Source: Paraburkholderia fungorum
Lineage (GTDB): Bacteria > Pseudomonadota > Gammaproteobacteria > Burkholderiales > Burkholderiaceae
DNA length: 64,000 nt
Assembly: GCF_902833645.1 (NCBI RefSeq)
Contig: NZ_CADFGE010000010.1
Span: 274,733-338,732, forward strand
Reading direction: 5' to 3'
Position 1 is the first letter of the stretch, and each line of letters begins with the position of its first letter. The notes beneath the pieces were generated by a model. It worked only from the letters and a program-made list of their open reading frames with translations. It searched no databases and was not told where the DNA came from. Below are positions 33,000 through 42,368 of the stretch, one piece after another. A program made the position numbers and the translations under genes.

Positions 33000-33894
33000 T
33001 GTTGTTGGTCTGGGTTTTTGGGCGGTGCCTTGCCGTGTGAGTGGTCTGTTCTGGTGTTGGTCTTTTGGGCCTTTGGCCTTTCCTTGCTTTGTTAGTGGTC
33101 TATTAGCGTTGCCCCTGTGCGGGGCGGCACCTACTTTTCTTTGCCTGCCGCAAAGAAAAGTAGGCAAAAGAAAGCGGCTCAAACCGCTAGCTCATAAGCG
33201 GGTCCCCCGCGCAGCCACGGTAGTGGTGCATCTGGAATCCGTGCCCTCGCACACTCCGCGCCGTTGACACAGGGCTCATCAGCTCCCACTCCGCACTGCG
33301 TGCGTCGCGGATGGGTCTGCCTCGGAAACCACCGGCTTCGTTTCGCGCAGCGGGAGCCATCGGCTTCGCCTCGGCGAAGCGCTGCATGCCGAATGTCGAA
33401 TGTCGAAAGCCGAATGCGGAATGCGGAATGCGGAATGCGGAATGCGGAATGCGGAGTGCGGAGTGCGGAGTGCGGAGTGCGGACAATACAGCCTGAGCCA
33501 CTGCGCCGGCTGACGCGTGGGCGGAAAAATTAGCCGACGGTTTGATGAACTGGGCATCGGCGCGCGCAGCGCCGCCGGAGGTATGACTCCTTTGTCACCA
33601 GCGCCGAATGTGCGAGGACACAGATTCCAGATGCACCACTACCCCCTCCAAGCCAGGGGACCCACTTATGAGCTGGCGGTTTGAGCCGCTTTCTTTTGCC
33701 TACTTTTCTTTGCGGCAGGCAAAGAAAAGTAGGTGCCGCCCCGCACAGGGGCAACGCTAATAGACCACTAACAAAACAAGGAAAGGCCAAAAGACCAACA
33801 ACAGAACGGACCACTAACAAAGCAAGGAAAGGCCAAAGAATCCGACCAACAACGAAAAAGCGCCGCGAAGCCCCCCCTGCCGGGCAGGCAAAAC
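33000..33894. repeat. Long palindromic repeat, element 2
   Basis: This has the same architecture as element 1: an outer flank, the CCTACTTTTCTTTGC hairpin block, the GGTAGTGGTGCATCTGG block, a variable centre, then the blocks again in inverse orientation, ending GCCGGGCAGGCAAAAC near 33894. The right half (about 33517-33850) is almost identical to that of element 3 (about 44454-44790). It lies between the convergent ends of the cytochrome c gene and the permease gene, only 13 bases from the latter. Confidence 0.88.
33391..33481. repeat. 7-base tandem array inside element 2
   Basis: Thirteen 7-base units lie in a row: two GAATGTC, one GAAAGCC, six GAATGCG and four GAGTGCG. Element 3 holds a shorter array of related units at the same place, so the locus varies in copy number between elements. 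Confidence 0.9.
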
Positions 33895-33907
33895 CAAAAC
33901 CCCACCC

Positions 33908-35308
33908 TCATACCATCTCAGCACGAGCCGCCCCAGCGGCTCTCCCCCGATACCAGACAAAATAAACCACCAGCAACGCAACAACAAACGGCACCCCAAT
34001 CACAAGCGTCATCCGAAACTCGCGAGTAAACCACGTAGTCACCAACGCACTCACCATCAGCCCGGCGCCAAGCAGAGAAGTAACCGGATACCCCCACATC
34101 CTGAACGCCAAAGGCACACCCCTATGCCGATGGCGAAAAAAGAAGTGCGTAACAAAAATCATCAACCACGTAAACATTGCCCCAAACATCGACACGGACA
34201 TCATCAACACAAACGACGCATCCGGATAAATCACATTCAACACGGTAGCCAACGCAATCCCGATCGTCGATAGCCAAAGCGCTGCAACCGGCACGCCCTT
34301 GCTATTCAAAGCCCCCAGACGCCTTGGCGCATACCCCGCCCGTGACAAACTGAACATCATCCGCGTCGTGATATAGAGCTGGCTATTCATCGCCGACAAC
34401 GCCGCCACCAGAATCACAAAATTAATCACGCCCGCCGCGCCAGGCACATGCGTCGCCGCCATCACCCGCACAAACGGGCTCTCATCCGTACCCGCCGCAT
34501 TCCATGGCACGATCGCCAGCATCAGCGCCAACGTCAGCAAATAGAAAAACACCAGCCGGAACATCGTCGCGCGAAATGCCCGTGTAATGGCCTTCTGTGG
34601 ATCGCGTGCCTCGCCCGCCGCCACCGCGATCATCTCGATGCTCAGATAGCTGAAAATCGATACGATCACCGCCACCCACATGCCCCACACGCCCTTCGGA
34701 AAGAAGCCGCCGTGCGATGTGTAATTGCCAAACCCGATCCCCGAGTTCGCCGGCGCGCCAAACACGACATATGCACCCAGCAGGATGAAGCCGACAATCG
34801 CCACGATCTTCAACATCGAAAACACATACTCGACCGCGCCGAATACTTTCACGCTCACCGAGTTAATGCCGATCAGCGCCGCGGAGAACCCCACAATCCA
34901 GTACCAGCCCGGCACCGCCGGAAACCAGTACTTCATATACACCGCAATCGCCGTCACCTCGGTGCCGACCGCGAACACAATCGACGACCAGTACGCATAG
35001 CGCACCAGAAATCCCGCCCACGGCGCAATGTAGTGCTCGGCATAGGCGCCGAAGGATCCCGAGGTCGGATGCGCCACCGTCATCTCGGCAAGGCACCCCA
35101 TCAACAACAATGCGATCAGCGCGCCAATCGCGTAACTCACCAGTACGCTCGGGCCGGCGAAGCCGATCGCAAATCCGCTGCCAAGAAACAGGCCGGTGCC
35201 AATCGCGCCGCCAATCGCAATCATCGACAACTGCCCCGTCGATAACCCACGGTGCAACCCCTTCTCACGTTCGACAATCGTGTCGAAGCCTCGCTGCTCT
35301 TGCGTCAT
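33908..35308 (-). CDS. Amino acid permease (APC superfamily)
   Basis: This 466-residue inner-membrane transporter has about 12 hydrophobic segments. The N-terminal GLSTGQLSMIAIGGAIGTGLFLGSG is the signature of proton-coupled amino acid permeases (AroP/GabP type). It is the last gene of the kynurenine/3-hydroxyanthranilate operon, 137 bases after kynU. It therefore may take up tryptophan, kynurenine or another aromatic amino acid. Specificity cannot be derived from motifs. Its stop is 13 bases from repeat element 2. Confidence 0.9.
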   Translation of the reverse strand: MTQEQRGFDTIVEREKGLHRGLSTGQLSMIAIGGAIGTGLFLGSGFAIGFAGPSVLVSYAIGALIALLLMGCLAEMTVAHPTSGSFGAYAEHYIAPWAGFLVRYAYWSSIVFAVGTEVTAIAVYMKYWFPAVPGWYWIVGFSAALIGINSVSVKVFGAVEYVFSMLKIVAIVGFILLGAYVVFGAPANSGIGFGNYTSHGGFFPKGVWGMWVAVIVSIFSYLSIEMIAVAAGEARDPQKAITRAFRATMFRLVFFYLLTLALMLAIVPWNAAGTDESPFVRVMAATHVPGAAGVINFVILVAALSAMNSQLYITTRMMFSLSRAGYAPRRLGALNSKGVPVAALWLSTIGIALATVLNVIYPDASFVLMMSVSMFGAMFTWLMIFVTHFFFRHRHRGVPLAFRMWGYPVTSLLGAGLMVSALVTTWFTREFRMTLVIGVPFVVALLVVYFVWYRGRAAGAARAEMV

Positions 35309-35445
35309 TTTTCTGTCTCCTCCTGGGATGCGGTCGCGTACCTGGACGCAACCGCCGGTGCCGCGGTCGTATTACCTGGTACGTTCGAATCGCGGCGCTT
35401 GTCTGTTCATTGAATCGTTTTGAGTCACCGTATTCTTGCCATCGC

Positions 35446-36675
35446 TCACGTCACCGATTTGCGCGCTTTGAATTCCTCGGTGTTCCATGCATCCGTTGCG
35501 ATGATGTCCTTGAGTTGCGCGATGGTGTCCCAGATATCCACGTAACGCACATACAGGGGCGCAAAACCGAAGCGCAGAATGTCCGGCGCGCGGAAGTCGC
35601 CGATCACGTTGCGTGCAATCAGCGCCTGCATGATCGCGTAGCCTTGCGCATGACCCAGCGAGACCTGGCTGCCGCGTTGCCCGGCATCGCGCGGCGAAGC
35701 GAGTGTGCAACCGAGACCCTGCAACTCCTGATCGGTCAGCTCGATAAACAGATTGCCGAGCGCCACGCTCTTATCGCGCAGCACGTCGAGATCGACGTCG
35801 TCGAATGCTTCCAGTGCGCTCTCCAGCGCGATGACGCCGAGTTGCGGCGCGGTGCCGGTCAACATCCGGTCGATGCCGGGATGCGGCGCGTAGTCGTGAG
35901 TAAATTCGAACGGTTTCGAATGGCCGTGCCAACCGGTCAGCGGCTGACGCACTGCTTCGATGTGACGCGACGCAACGAACACGAATGCCGGTGCGCCCGG
36001 GCCGCCGTTCAGATACTTGTAGCCGCAGCCCACCGCAAAATCGGCGTCGCAGCGGTTCAGATTCACCGGCATCGCCCCCGCCGAGTGACAAAGGTCCCAC
36101 ACGATCAACGCGCCGGCTTCGTGCGCGAGACGCGTCACCGCATCCATGTCGTAGCGCTTGCCGGTTTTGTAGTTGACGTGCGTGAGCGACACGATCGCCA
36201 CGGTATCGTCGATCGCCGCGACGATGTCATCCGGATCAACGCAGCGCAATTCGCAACCTGTCATCTCGGCAACGCTCGAAGCGATATACACGTCAGTGGG
36301 AAAATTGGTTCGCTCGGCAAGGATCACGTTGCGGCCCGGACGCATGCGCGTGGCGGCGACCAGTACCTTGAACAGATTCACCGAGGTCGAATCGGCAACG
36401 ATCACTTCGTCCTGTCCAGCGCCGATCAAGCGGGCAATCTTGTTGCCGGTGCGTTGTGGCGCCGGATACCAGTCAGCGTCGTTCCACGAACGAATCAAAC
36501 CGTGTGCCCATTCCTGTTTCAAAGCCCGTTCGATACGCGCGGGCACATTGGCGGGCATCGCGCCCAGCGAATTGCCGTCGAGGTAAATCGTGTCGGCGGG
36601 CAGATCGAAGCGCGCGCGGCAGTGGGCCAAGGTATCGGCGGCGTCGAGCGCTGCGCAGTGTTCCCGGGTGATCAT
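35446..36675 (-). CDS. kynU: Kynureninase
   Basis: This 409-residue PLP enzyme hydrolyses kynurenine or 3-hydroxykynurenine to (hydroxy)anthranilate and alanine. It has the start IYLDGNSLGAMP, the PLP contacts ADSTSVNLFK and VWDLCHSAGAMPV, and the cofactor Lys in GCGYKYLNGGPGAP. All are typical of KynU at the usual length. Its place after the complete 3-hydroxyanthranilate pathway suggests that 3-hydroxykynurenine is the preferred feed. No tryptophan dioxygenase, formamidase or kynurenine monooxygenase gene accompanies it here. Confidence 0.95.
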   Translation of the reverse strand: MITREHCAALDAADTLAHCRARFDLPADTIYLDGNSLGAMPANVPARIERALKQEWAHGLIRSWNDADWYPAPQRTGNKIARLIGAGQDEVIVADSTSVNLFKVLVAATRMRPGRNVILAERTNFPTDVYIASSVAEMTGCELRCVDPDDIVAAIDDTVAIVSLTHVNYKTGKRYDMDAVTRLAHEAGALIVWDLCHSAGAMPVNLNRCDADFAVGCGYKYLNGGPGAPAFVFVASRHIEAVRQPLTGWHGHSKPFEFTHDYAPHPGIDRMLTGTAPQLGVIALESALEAFDDVDLDVLRDKSVALGNLFIELTDQELQGLGCTLASPRDAGQRGSQVSLGHAQGYAIMQALIARNVIGDFRAPDILRFGFAPLYVRYVDIWDTIAQLKDIIATDAWNTEEFKARKSVT

Positions 36676-36731
36676 CTGGCTAATTTCCTATGTGTTCTTC
36701 TTGCTATTGCAAAGTCTGTGGTGTCGGCTGC

Positions 36732-37754
36732 TTAGGCGGTGTGTGCAACCGTCATCGGCAAATCAAAAAATCGTTGAGCGTTGGCGCCAAGGATCTTGGT
36801 CTTCGCCGTATCGCTCAGTTGGGGATGATTCGCGACCAGGTCGCCGATCTTCTGCTCACCGAGCGGGAACGGATAGTCGGAGCCGAGTAGCACGTGGTCT
36901 TCGCCCATCGTGTCGACTAGCAGACGCAATGCGCCCTGATCGAATACCGCGCTATCCACGTAGAATCGATCGAGATACGACACTGGCGGATTGGGGCAAT
37001 CCTCGCGCACAATGTCGCGCTGCTCCCACGCGTTCTGCACCCGGCCGAGCAAAAAGGCAAAGCTGCCGCCGCCGTGCGCGAAACACAACTTCAGCGATTT
37101 CGGAATCCGCTCGAATGCGCCCGACAAAATCAGCGACACCATGCTCAGTTGCGTTTCCGCCGGCATCGAGACCAGCCATGGCAGCATCCATTTCTTCATG
37201 CGGCCGTCTGTCATCATGTCCCACGGATGCACGAGCACCGGAATGCCGTCGTTCGCGCAGTGCGTGAGGAACGTCACGAGATGTTCGTCGTCGAGATCGC
37301 GCGGACCGAGGTGATTGCCGATCTGCACGCCGCGATGCCCTGCGCGATGAGCGCGCGTAGCCTCGCGGCACGCCAGCTCAATGTCCTGCAACGGCACCTG
37401 TGCCAGCGCCATCAGCCGATCGGGCGCATGCGCGCAAAGTTCAAGCGCGTGGTCGTTCATCCGCGCGGCCCAATCATGCGCGGCGGCCGCATCGTAGCGA
37501 TAGCCGAACATCACAGGCGTCGCGCACATCAACTGGATATCCACGCCGAGTGCATCCATTTCGGCAATCCGTGTGGGCGGGTCCCACAGCGCGCGATACA
37601 CCGGGCGAAAGCTCTTCTCGCCGGTCATGATCATGCCGCGTTCGCCGTCCGCGTCGATCTTCAGCCAGGGTGCGTGTTCCGCGTCCAGGCCTGCGGCCTC
37701 TTCCCGCGTGATCGGCGGGAAAAAGTGGGAATGCATGTCGATTCGAAGTGTCAT
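36732..37754 (-). CDS. nbaD: 2-amino-3-carboxymuconate-6-semialdehyde decarboxylase
   Basis: This 340-residue amidohydrolase-superfamily zinc enzyme converts ACMS to 2-aminomuconate semialdehyde. Zinc and catalytic residues are visible: DMHSHFFP (His8, His10), LVHPWD (His176), FAHGGGS (His227) and GSDYPFP (Asp293), with Arg50 in SFRPVYRA. They match the Pseudomonas fluorescens ACMSD residues at a shift of one. It follows the dioxygenase gene by 15 bases, so the unstable product is handled without delay. Confidence 0.96.
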   Translation of the reverse strand: MTLRIDMHSHFFPPITREEAAGLDAEHAPWLKIDADGERGMIMTGEKSFRPVYRALWDPPTRIAEMDALGVDIQLMCATPVMFGYRYDAAAAHDWAARMNDHALELCAHAPDRLMALAQVPLQDIELACREATRAHRAGHRGVQIGNHLGPRDLDDEHLVTFLTHCANDGIPVLVHPWDMMTDGRMKKWMLPWLVSMPAETQLSMVSLILSGAFERIPKSLKLCFAHGGGSFAFLLGRVQNAWEQRDIVREDCPNPPVSYLDRFYVDSAVFDQGALRLLVDTMGEDHVLLGSDYPFPLGEQKIGDLVANHPQLSDTAKTKILGANAQRFFDLPMTVAHTA

Positions 37755-37769
37755 CGTGATTCTGTTTGT

Positions 37770-38294
37770 TTAGACGGCGCGGCCGGGGTGGACATGACCG
37801 CAATGCGCACAGCGGCGTTTCTCTTCCGACGCATAGAACGCGTTGAAAAGCGGTGGCAAGTCATTGACGATGCTCTTCAGTTGCACCTCGACGCGGTGAA
37901 CGAGATGGCCGCAGTTATCGCAGTACCATTCGAAACCGTCCACCACGCCTTGCGGGCGCTGCCGCTCGATTACGAGGCAAACACTGCCTGCTTCCGGCCG
38001 TTGCGGCGAATGACGCACATGCGGCGGCAGTAGAAACACATCCCCTTCTTTCAGGTCGACACGCTCGCGCTTGCCGTCGATCCATAGATACAGGTACGCG
38101 TTGCCGCGCAACTGATAGAAGAATTCCTCGAGCGGATCGTCGTGGTAATCGGTGCGGTGATTCGGGCCGCCTACCACCGTGACGATGAAATCGCTGTCCT
38201 GCCATACCTGCTGATTGCCCACAGGCGGTTTCAGCAGATGCGCGTGATCGTCGATCCAGCGCTGGAAATTGAACGGTTTGCCGTACGTAAGCAT
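37770..38294 (-). CDS. nbaC: 3-hydroxyanthranilate 3,4-dioxygenase
   Basis: This 174-residue cupin enzyme opens the ring of 3-hydroxyanthranilate. The iron ligands His51, Glu57 and His95 and the substrate residues Arg47, Arg99 and Glu110 are all in place. The rubredoxin-like second iron site has Cys125, Cys128, Cys162 and Cys165 (CDNC and CAHC), as in the bacterial enzymes of known structure. It lies 32 bases after the deaminase gene in the same operon. Length is exactly typical. Confidence 0.97.
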   Translation of the reverse strand: MLTYGKPFNFQRWIDDHAHLLKPPVGNQQVWQDSDFIVTVVGGPNHRTDYHDDPLEEFFYQLRGNAYLYLWIDGKRERVDLKEGDVFLLPPHVRHSPQRPEAGSVCLVIERQRPQGVVDGFEWYCDNCGHLVHRVEVQLKSIVNDLPPLFNAFYASEEKRRCAHCGHVHPGRAV

Positions 38295-38326
38295 GGCTGT
38301 CTCTGTCGTTAGTTTTCTACGCGTGA

Positions 38327-38758
38327 TTACTTTTTCGGTGCGTACGCAATTGCCTTCATCTCGATCAGCAGGTGCGGATGGGGCAATTGATGCACGGCAA
38401 CCGTCGTGCGCGTCGGACCGGTTTCGTCGAAGTACTCGCCGTACACGGCGTTATAGCCGCCGAAGTCGTTCATGTTGACGAGGAACGACGAGATCTCGAC
38501 GAGGTTCGACAGGTCCGCGCCTTCACTCTGAAGAATATCGCGAATGTTCTCGATCACCACGCGCGTCTGCTCACGAATGTCGAGTTGCACCGTGCCGAGC
38601 TCATCGGCGCAGGCACCCGCGATCGTATTGTCCGGACGGCGCGAGCTCGTGCCGGAGACGAACAGGAAGTCGCCTGCCCTCGTCACGTGAGGAAAACGGC
38701 CACGCGGTTTGGCTTTGCCGGGCACTACGCGCCCCTGAATGGTCGGTTCGTTGGTCAT
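38327..38758 (-). CDS. nbaF: 2-aminomuconate deaminase (RidA family)
   Basis: This 143-residue RidA/YjgF-fold protein begins MTNEPTIQGRVVPGKAKPRG and contains FLFVSGTSSRRPDN and NIRDILQSEGADLSNLVE, typical of the fold. In this operon it must be the deaminase turning 2-aminomuconate into 4-oxalocrotonate. The ATG at 38758 overlaps the preceding stop (ATGA). A longer in-frame start near 38809 would overlap the neighbour much more and is rejected. Confidence 0.9.
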   Translation of the reverse strand: MTNEPTIQGRVVPGKAKPRGRFPHVTRAGDFLFVSGTSSRRPDNTIAGACADELGTVQLDIREQTRVVIENIRDILQSEGADLSNLVEISSFLVNMNDFGGYNAVYGEYFDETGPTRTTVAVHQLPHPHLLIEMKAIAYAPKK

Positions 38759-39528
38759 GAGAGTCGATAGGTTGTGAATTCGGTGCTGCCGAGGCCGTTG
38801 ACGACGCAATGCACGTGCGCGTCGACAGGCAGCGGATGAGCGGCGGTAGCGGCACCCGCCATGATCAGCGAGCCAGCGGGCAATACCAGGCCGCTTTGCG
38901 CGATCAGGCGCGAGGCCTGCACGATCGAACGCAACGGATCGCCGAGAATCGCCGCGGTCGAACCGGCCTGCACGATGCGCCCGTCGATTCGCATCGTGAC
39001 GCCCGCATTGCGCAAACGGTCAAAACCTTTGCTCCACGGGCCGATCACCAGCCCCGCTGACGAACAGTTATCGGCGACCACATCCTCGAGCGTGAACTTG
39101 AAATCGCGGTAACGCGAATCGATGATCTCCATCGCCGGGGCCACCGCGTCCAGATAGCGCGACGCTTCAAGCATCGTCAATGGGCGGTCGATCTCGCGGC
39201 TCGTCAGAAAGCAGACCTCCGGCTCGACACGCGGATGAATGAAACGATCGAGTGCAACACGGCCACCGTCTTCATCGAGCATCGCATCGGTGAGCCAGCC
39301 CCAGATCAGGCTATCCACGCCCATCTGGATCATCTTCGCGCGGCTCGTGAAACCGAGCTTCACGCCGACCATGCCTTCACCGCGATGAATACGCCGCTCG
39401 ATCGAGGCGCGCTGAATCCCGTACGCGTCGTCCAGCGAGAACGGCGTGGACGCGGTGAGTTGCGCGATCGGTTCCGCGTGGCGCGCGGCGTCGTCGATAC
39501 GTTGCGCGAGCGCATCGAGGTCGATCAT
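38755..39528 (-). CDS. nbaG: 4-oxalocrotonate decarboxylase (2-oxo-3-hexenedioate decarboxylase)
   Basis: This 257-residue protein is of the hydratase/decarboxylase family. It has VGVKLGFTSRAKMIQMGVDS and the metal-binding HPRVEPEVCFL, ending with GLGSTEFTTY. It removes CO2 from 4-oxalocrotonate to give 2-oxopent-4-enoate. It is related to the hydratase at 41547 and usually works in complex with it. Both ends overlap neighbours by ATGA, so it is tightly coupled to the aldolase and deaminase genes. Confidence 0.92.
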   Translation of the reverse strand: MIDLDALAQRIDDAARHAEPIAQLTASTPFSLDDAYGIQRASIERRIHRGEGMVGVKLGFTSRAKMIQMGVDSLIWGWLTDAMLDEDGGRVALDRFIHPRVEPEVCFLTSREIDRPLTMLEASRYLDAVAPAMEIIDSRYRDFKFTLEDVVADNCSSAGLVIGPWSKGFDRLRNAGVTMRIDGRIVQAGSTAAILGDPLRSIVQASRLIAQSGLVLPAGSLIMAGAATAAHPLPVDAHVHCVVNGLGSTEFTTYRLS

Positions 39529-40565
39529 GCGGCCTCCTTCGCGAGTTCGCGCGCCTTCAGCATATCCAGCGCGACGTCGACGATCATGTCTTCCTGGCCG
39601 CCGACCATGCGGCGCTTGCCGAGCTCGACCATGATGTCGAAGGCCGATAGGCCGTATTTCGCCGCAGCCGCCTCAGTGTGGCGCAGAAAGCTCGAATACA
39701 CGCCGGCATAGCCGAGCGCCAGCGTTTCGCGATCCACGCGCACCGGCCGCTCCTGCAACGGACGCACGATGTCTTCCGCGGCGTCGATCAGTTTCTTCAC
39801 ATCGCAACCGTGATTGAGTTTCATCCGGTCTACCGCGGCGATGAACACTTCGAGCGGCGCGTTACCCGCGCCCGCTCCCATGCCCGTCAGCGATGCATCG
39901 ATGCGGTCGCAACCGTGTTCGAGCGCGGCCACGGAATTCGCCACGCCTAGCGACAGATTGTGATGCGCGTGCATACCCGTTTGCGTGGCCGGATCGAGCA
40001 CCGCCTTGAAGGCGTCGAAACGCTCGGCGACGTCGCGCATGTTCAGCGCGCCGCCCGAATCGACCACATAGACGCATTGCGCGCCGTAGCTTTCCATCAG
40101 CTTCGCCTGCTTCGCCAAGGCATCGGGCGTGGTCATATGCGACATCATCAGGAAGCCGACGGTGTCCATGCCGAGCGAGCGGGCGTATCCGATGTGCTGC
40201 TTCGAGATATCCGCTTCGGTGCAATGCGTGGCGATCCGCACGATGCGCGCGCCGGCGTCGTACGCCGCCCGCAGATCGTGGACGGTGCCGATGCCGGGCA
40301 ACAGCAGCGTCGCCACTTGCGCGCGCTTGACCGTGCCCGCGACCGCTGCAATCCATTCGAGATCGGTGTGCGCGCCGAAACCATAGTTAAAGCTCGAACC
40401 TGAGAGACCGTCGCCGTGCGCGACTTCAATACTGTCGACGCCGGCTTCATCGAGCGCTCGCGCGATCGCTACGGCGTCGTCCAACGAGTACTGATGGCGA
40501 ATCGCGTGCATGCCGTCGCGCAGCGTCACGTCCGACACATAGATTTTCTTGTTGCTATCGGTCAT
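39525..40565 (-). CDS. nbaI: 4-hydroxy-2-oxovalerate aldolase
   Basis: This 346-residue HMGL-like TIM-barrel aldolase splits 4-hydroxy-2-oxovalerate into pyruvate and acetaldehyde. It has VTLRDGMHAIRHQY with the catalytic Asp-Gly-Met-His stretch, VDSGGALN and the metal site MHAHHNLSLG. The sequence matches DmpG/BphI/MhpE closely. These aldolases channel acetaldehyde directly to the partner dehydrogenase, encoded 25 bases upstream in the transcript. Confidence 0.96.
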   Translation of the reverse strand: MTDSNKKIYVSDVTLRDGMHAIRHQYSLDDAVAIARALDEAGVDSIEVAHGDGLSGSSFNYGFGAHTDLEWIAAVAGTVKRAQVATLLLPGIGTVHDLRAAYDAGARIVRIATHCTEADISKQHIGYARSLGMDTVGFLMMSHMTTPDALAKQAKLMESYGAQCVYVVDSGGALNMRDVAERFDAFKAVLDPATQTGMHAHHNLSLGVANSVAALEHGCDRIDASLTGMGAGAGNAPLEVFIAAVDRMKLNHGCDVKKLIDAAEDIVRPLQERPVRVDRETLALGYAGVYSSFLRHTEAAAAKYGLSAFDIMVELGKRRMVGGQEDMIVDVALDMLKARELAKEAA

Positions 40566-40590
40566 TGTGTGTTTCCCTTGCGTGTTGCTC

Positions 40591-41535
40591 TCATGCCGCC
40601 ACGCGGCTAGCCGCGATCTGCTCGGCCGCGGCGAGCGCCGCCGAAGTCATGATGTCCAGATTCCCCGCATAGGAAGGCAGATAATGCGCGGCGCCCTCCA
40701 CTTCGAGGAACACGCTCACCTTCAGCCCCGCGCGGCGTTCGTTCGCGTGCAGCGCAAGCGGGTTTTCCGCGCTATAGCGGTCGAACTGCACCGCCTGCTT
40801 CAGACGATAACCGGGCACGTAGCTCGCCACCGCCGCGACCATCGCGTGAATCGAGCTTTCGATTTCATCGGTGTCGGCGTCTTCTTCGGTCAAGCAGTAG
40901 ACGGTGTCGCGCATCATCAGCGGCGGCTCGGCCGGATTGAGCACGATGATCGCCTTGCCGCGCGCCGCGCCGCCGACGGTTTCGATCGCCTTCGAGGTGG
41001 TCTCGGTAAATTCGTCGATATTGGCGCGCGTGCCCGGACCGGCCGAACGGCTTGCAATCGACGCGACGATTTCCGCGTACCGCACCGGCGCCACGCGCGA
41101 TACCGCGTGGACGATGGGAATCGTCGCCTGGCCGCCGCAGGTGACCATGTTCAGATTCGGCGCGTGGAGATGCGCGAACAGATTCACCACCGGCACCACG
41201 AACGGACCGATAGCGGCCGGCGTCAGATCGATCACGGTCACGCCGTGCTCACGCAGCACCGCTGCATGGCGATGATGCGCGCCCGCCGAGGTCGCATCGA
41301 ACGCGATGCGAATATCGCCAAAGTTCGGCATCCCGACCAGACCTTCGATCCCCTTCGCCGTGGTTGGCACGCCAAGGCGTTCGGCACGCGCCAGACCGTC
41401 CGAAGCGGGATCGATGCCGACCATTGCGCCCATTTCAAGGTGCTTCGCGTTGCGCAATACCTTGATCATCAGATCGGTGCCGATATTGCCGGAACCGATG
41501 ATGGCGACGGCTTGTTTGTCCAGTTTTTCTTGCAT
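40591..41535 (-). CDS. nbaJ: Acetaldehyde dehydrogenase (acetylating)
   Basis: This 314-residue enzyme oxidises acetaldehyde to acetyl-CoA with NAD and CoA. It has the Rossmann motif VAIIGSGNIGTDLM, the catalytic Cys in MVTCGGQATIPIVHAV and RSAGPGTRANIDEFT. It matches DmpF/BphJ/MhpF. The start is the ATG at 41535, 11 bases after the hydratase stop. It forms the bifunctional complex with the aldolase. Confidence 0.96.
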   Translation of the reverse strand: MQEKLDKQAVAIIGSGNIGTDLMIKVLRNAKHLEMGAMVGIDPASDGLARAERLGVPTTAKGIEGLVGMPNFGDIRIAFDATSAGAHHRHAAVLREHGVTVIDLTPAAIGPFVVPVVNLFAHLHAPNLNMVTCGGQATIPIVHAVSRVAPVRYAEIVASIASRSAGPGTRANIDEFTETTSKAIETVGGAARGKAIIVLNPAEPPLMMRDTVYCLTEEDADTDEIESSIHAMVAAVASYVPGYRLKQAVQFDRYSAENPLALHANERRAGLKVSVFLEVEGAAHYLPSYAGNLDIMTSAALAAAEQIAASRVAA

Positions 41536-41546
41536 GGCGTTTCCGT

Positions 41547-42368
41547 TCACGATGCGGATTCCGCGTGATGGGCAAAACTCGCGCTCACGGAGCCGAGTCC
41601 TTCGATATGGGCGGTGAAGACATCGCCGGCGCTGACGCCGACCATCGGTCCAAGCGCACCCGTTAGCACGATGTCGCCCGCCTTCAACGGCGCGCCGACC
41701 CGGGTCATCGTGTTGGCGAGCCATACGGCCGCGTAAAGCGGATTGCCGAGGCACGCCGCACCCACGCCGATGCTCACCTGATCGCCGCGCCGCTCCATGA
41801 CCATGCCGCAATTGATTGCATCGAAAGCATCAAGCTTGACGGGGCGATTGCCGAGTACGAACAGACCACTCGACGCGTTGTCCGCGACGGTATCCGTCAA
41901 ACGGATATCCCAGTTGGCAATCCGGCTGCCGACGATCTCGATGGCGGGTAACACGTACGCGGTTGCACGAATCAGGTCGGCGATCGTATGCCGTTGGTGC
42001 GGCAGATCGTGCGCGAGTACCAGCGCGATCTCGGCTTCCACTTTGGGTTGCTGCGTGCGCGACAACGCGATTTCTTCACCATCGGCGATCGACATATCGT
42101 CGAAAAGCATGCCGAAGTCCGGTTGATCGACGCCGAGTTGCGTCTGCACCGCTTTCGACGTAAGACCGATCTTGCGTCCCACGAGGCGCCGGCCGCTCGC
42201 CAGCTTTCGTTCGGTATTCAAGCGCTGCACCGCGTAAGCGGCTTCGAGCGCATCGCCGCCGAGCTCCGCGATGTCCGCGCGCACCGGCGCGACCGGTGTG
42301 CCGTTCTGCTGCGCCTGCCAGAGTGTGTTTGCGATCTGCTGCGCGGCGTTCAGGTCGATCTCGCTCAT
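41547..42368 (-). CDS. nbaH: 2-oxopent-4-enoate hydratase
   Basis: This 273-residue hydratase adds water to 2-oxopent-4-enoate. It has VGRKIGLTSKAVQTQLGVDQ, the metal site PKVEAEIALVL and SSGLFVLGN, and ends GLGSVSASF. These are the family signatures shared with the decarboxylase at 38755. The ATG at 42368 overlaps the preceding stop by ATGA; an extension of five codons is possible. Confidence 0.93.
   Translation of the reverse strand: MSEIDLNAAQQIANTLWQAQQNGTPVAPVRADIAELGGDALEAAYAVQRLNTERKLASGRRLVGRKIGLTSKAVQTQLGVDQPDFGMLFDDMSIADGEEIALSRTQQPKVEAEIALVLAHDLPHQRHTIADLIRATAYVLPAIEIVGSRIANWDIRLTDTVADNASSGLFVLGNRPVKLDAFDAINCGMVMERRGDQVSIGVGAACLGNPLYAAVWLANTMTRVGAPLKAGDIVLTGALGPMVGVSAGDVFTAHIEGLGSVSASFAHHAESAS

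Noticed and set aside
33391..33481. Possible CRISPR or integron array
   Set aside because: Seven-base units without spacers; a microsatellite-like array.
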